This document shows positions 5,909 through 8,258 of a stretch of DNA of 8,258 nucleotides, piece by piece. The stretch spans positions 1-8,258 of the forward strand of contig JASLAV010000997.1 in assembly GCA_030146905.1 (NCBI GenBank). The letters run 5' to 3'. The translations under genes and the position numbers were made by a program. Source of the stretch: Lentzea sp. GTDB taxonomy: Bacteria > Actinomycetota > Actinomycetes > Mycobacteriales > Pseudonocardiaceae. Below the pieces are notes generated by a model. That model saw nothing but the letters and a program-made list of their open reading frames with translations. It ran no database searches and was not told the DNA's origin. Each line of letters opens with the position of its first letter. Position 1 is the first letter of the stretch.

Positions 5909-6882
5909 TCAAGGTGCAACGGGTGGAGGGCGGCAGCAGCACGTGGCTGCCCTTCGCCCGGCGGCGGGCCGTGCGGTTCCTCACCTCGCTGTGGGTGCTC
6001 GTGACCGCGGCGTTCCTGATGATCCACCTGATCCCCGGCGACCCGGTCCGCGAGTCGCTCGGCCTCACCGCGCCACCTGACGTCGTCGCCTCGCGGCGCG
6101 CGGCGCTGGGCCTGGACGACCCGTTGCCGGTGCAGTACTGGCGCTACCTGACGGGTGTCTTCCGCGGTGAGCTCGGCACCTCGCTGATCAGCGGCACCCC
6201 GGTGTCCGACCTGATCGGCGACCGGCTGCCCGCGACCGTGCAGCTCGCGGTTCTGGCGTTCCTGTTCGTGATCGTCGTGGCGGTGCCGGTGGGTGTCGTG
6301 ATGGCGATCCTGACCAAGGGCGGTCGACGCCGCGGTGGCGAGCTCGGGTTCACCTCGACGAGCGTGGTGCTCGCGGCGATCCCGGAGTTCCTGCTCGCGG
6401 TGGGGCTCGTGAGCCTCTTCGCGGTGTCGCTGAACCTGTTCCCGGTGGCGGGCAACGACGCGCCGGGCTCGTGGGTGCTGCCGGTGCTGGCGCTGGCGAT
6501 CGGACCGGCCGCCGTGCTGGCCAGGATCGTCAGGGTCGAGCTGCTCTCCGTGCTGGGCAACGACTTCGTGCGGACGGCGCGGGCCAAGCGGCTGCCGGCA
6601 CGGCTGGTGTACCTGCGCCACGCGCTGCCCAACGCCGTCACCGCGACCCTGACCCTCGGCGGCATGCTGCTGGGCGCGCTGGTCGCCGGGACCGTGCTGG
6701 TGGAGAACGTGTTCGCCTGGCCGGGGCTGGGGTCGACGATCGTCGGCTCGATCCAGCAGAAGGACTACCCGGCGGTGCAGGGCATCGTGCTGGTCTACGG
6801 CGCGGGCGTGCTGCTGGTGAACCTGCTCGTGGACGTGGCGCTGGCGTTGCTCGATCCCCGTTCGACGATCAGGGAGGCCTGA
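5905..6882 (+). CDS. ABC importer permease, DppB/OppB family
   Basis: A 325-residue inner-membrane subunit of the peptide-type importer. After a somewhat long hydrophilic N-terminus (about 24 residues, Arg-rich at 19-24) comes membrane segment 1 and the family mark HLIPGDP (41-47). Further helices lie at roughly 110-135, 153-180, 190-210, 244-267 and 290-317. The cytoplasmic EAA-like loop that contacts the ATPase begins at RTARAK (223-228) and ends in RHALPN. Its usual Gly after ARAK is Arg229 here. The C-terminus ALLDPRSTIREA matches the DPR ending typical of DppB proteins. The ATG at 5905 overlaps the binding-protein stop (ATGA) with no strong ribosome binding site, suggesting coupled translation. 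It should form a heterodimer with the permease half of the next gene. Confidence 0.95.
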   Translation: MIKVQRVEGGSSTWLPFARRRAVRFLTSLWVLVTAAFLMIHLIPGDPVRESLGLTAPPDVVASRRAALGLDDPLPVQYWRYLTGVFRGELGTSLISGTPVSDLIGDRLPATVQLAVLAFLFVIVVAVPVGVVMAILTKGGRRRGGELGFTSTSVVLAAIPEFLLAVGLVSLFAVSLNLFPVAGNDAPGSWVLPVLALAIGPAAVLARIVRVELLSVLGNDFVRTARAKRLPARLVYLRHALPNAVTATLTLGGMLLGALVAGTVLVENVFAWPGLGSTIVGSIQQKDYPAVQGIVLVYGAGVLLVNLLVDVALALLDPRSTIREA

Positions 6883-8258
6883 TGCGCGCCGCACTCCGCT
6901 CCCCCGTCGGCCTGGCGTCGGCGGTGCTCCTCGTCCTGCTGCTCCTGCTGGCGGTCTTCGCACCGGTGCTGTGGGGCGACCGCGCCGCCGCGATCGACAC
7001 CGACGCGTTGCAGCAGGGCCCGTCCGCCGACCACCTGCTCGGCACCGACCAGCTCGGCCGCGACATCTTCTACCGCGTCCTGGTCGCGACCCGGCTGACG
7101 ATCGGCCTGGCCCTGCTGGCCACGCTGATCGGTGTCACGACGGGCCTCGTCCTGGGATCGGTGCCGTCGGTGCTGCCGCGGTGGGCGGCTCGTGCCGTCA
7201 CCTCGGCGGTGAACATCGCGGTCGCGTTCCCCGGCCTGCTGCTGGCGCTGTTCTTCGCCGTCATCTTCGGCACCGGCACGACCGGCGCGGTGCTCGCCAT
7301 CGCGTTCGCGATCGCCCCGTCGTTCGCGCGGCTCACCCAGACGCTGACCGCCTCGGTCAGCGGGCGCGACTTCATCAAGGCAGCCAGGGTGTGCGGGGTC
7401 GGCAGGTTCCGCCTCCTGGTCCGGCACGTCCTGCCGAACATCGCAGAGCCCCTGGTGATCAACGCGACCCTGGCGGCGGGGTCCTCGCTGACCGCGTTCG
7501 CCGGCCTGTCGTTCCTGGGCATCGGTGTCCAGGCACCGTCCTACGACTGGGGAAGGCTGCTCGGCGAGGGCCTGAGCCGCATCTACATCACCCCCGCGCC
7601 CGCCCTGGGTCCCGCGGTCGCCGTCGTGCTCGCCGGTCTGGCGTTCAACCTGTTCGGCGAGGCCGCCGCGTCCGTGGCCGGCGGCAGGGAGCAACCCAGG
7701 GGTCGTGCCGTACCGCACCACGAGTCCACTGTGGAGGACCCGGACGACGGCCTGCTGACCGTGCGGAACCTGCACGTGACGTTCCCCGGTGGCATCACGC
7801 CGGTGCGCGGGGTGTCGTTCACCGTCCACAACGGAGAGATGATCGGCGTGGTCGGCGAGTCGGGGTCGGGCAAGAGCCTCACGGCCCTCGCCGTGTCCCG
7901 CCTGATCGAACACCCCGGCCACGTGACGGCGGACCGGCTCGACTTCGACGGCAACCCGCTGCGTTCGACGTCGGACCGCGACCTCGGCACCAAGCTGGCG
8001 ATGGTGTTCCAGGACCCGATGACGTCGTTCAACCCGACCCGCCGCATCGGCGGCCAGCTCGCCGAGGTGTCCGAGGTCCACCAGGGACTCTCGCGCAAGG
8101 CGGCGTGGAAGAAGGCCGCCGACCGCCTGCGCGCCGTGCGCATCCCCGAGCCCGAACGGCGCGTGAAGCAGTACCCGCACGAGTTCTCCGGCGGCATGCG
8201 GCAGCGCGCGATGATCGCGATGGGCCTGATGGGCGAACCACGCCTGGTGATCGCCGAC
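6882..8258 (+). CDS. DppC-type permease fused to DppD-type ATPase, runs off the right edge
   Basis: One uninterrupted frame of 459 codons joins two importer subunits. Residues 1-268 are a DppC/OppC permease: a first helix at about 9-31, the motif LGTDQLGRDIF (53-63), further helices, and an EAA loop beginning KAARVCGVG (166-174) and ending RHVLPN. Residues 269-290 form a hydrophilic linker. From LLTVRNLHVTF (291 on) an ATPase begins, with Walker A GESGSGKS (325-332), Q-loop Gln377 in MVFQDPMTSFNP, signature FSGGMRQR (435-442) and the start of Walker B (LVIAD, 455-459) at the edge. The ATPase C-terminus lies outside. The ATG at 6882 overlaps the upstream stop by 1 nt (TGATG) after AGGGAGG at 6871-6877. 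Such fusions occur in actinobacterial Dpp-type systems. A partner DppF-type ATPase, separate or fused, is expected just downstream. Confidence 0.95.
   Translation, partial: MRAALRSPVGLASAVLLVLLLLLAVFAPVLWGDRAAAIDTDALQQGPSADHLLGTDQLGRDIFYRVLVATRLTIGLALLATLIGVTTGLVLGSVPSVLPRWAARAVTSAVNIAVAFPGLLLALFFAVIFGTGTTGAVLAIAFAIAPSFARLTQTLTASVSGRDFIKAARVCGVGRFRLLVRHVLPNIAEPLVINATLAAGSSLTAFAGLSFLGIGVQAPSYDWGRLLGEGLSRIYITPAPALGPAVAVVLAGLAFNLFGEAAASVAGGREQPRGRAVPHHESTVEDPDDGLLTVRNLHVTFPGGITPVRGVSFTVHNGEMIGVVGESGSGKSLTALAVSRLIEHPGHVTADRLDFDGNPLRSTSDRDLGTKLAMVFQDPMTSFNPTRRIGGQLAEVSEVHQGLSRKAAWKKAADRLRAVRIPEPERRVKQYPHEFSGGMRQRAMIAMGLMGEPRLVIAD

Noticed and set aside
6795..8180. Open frame of 461 codons on the minus strand
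   Set aside because: It is opposite the DppC-DppD fusion, whose motifs are intact. The antisense product is Arg/Gln/Gly/Asp-rich with no recognisable domain.

Overview
The window is GC-rich DNA with actinobacterial codon use (third positions almost all G or C, many GTG starts, 1-7 nt gene overlaps). A filamentous actinomycete, for example of the Pseudonocardiaceae, is the best guess. That is inferred from composition and gene style, since no taxonomic marker gene is present.

Two divergent transcription units share a regulatory gap at 1846-2079. The leftward unit (minus strand, 1845 to 1 and off the edge) encodes a MacB/LolD-type ABC export system: an ATPase (1114-1845), a small unrecognised ORF of about 65 codons overlapping both neighbours (920-1117), and the N-terminal 308 codons of a FtsX-like permease (1-926).

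The rightward unit (plus strand, 2080 to 8258 and off the edge) encodes two penicillin-recognising serine hydrolases and most of a Dpp/Opp-type peptide importer. In order: a class C-like hydrolase (2080-3456), a class A-like hydrolase with an enlarged omega loop (3453-4331), a lipoprotein solute-binding protein (4328-5908), a DppB-type permease (5905-6882), and a DppC permease fused to a DppD-type ATPase in one frame (6882 to the edge). Junctions overlap by 4, 4, 4 and 1 nt, so this is almost certainly one translationally coupled operon.

Neither hydrolase has a visible signal peptide, while the binding protein has a clear lipobox. The simplest reading is that the transporter imports a peptide-like or beta-lactam-like compound that the two enzymes process in the cytoplasm. 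The Bacillus subtilis dpp operon, where a D-aminopeptidase gene precedes the importer genes, is a precedent for the logic but not the sequence. The intergenic gap holds several perfect inverted repeats that may be operators. No regulator, RNA gene, mobile element, CRISPR array or convincing terminator was seen.
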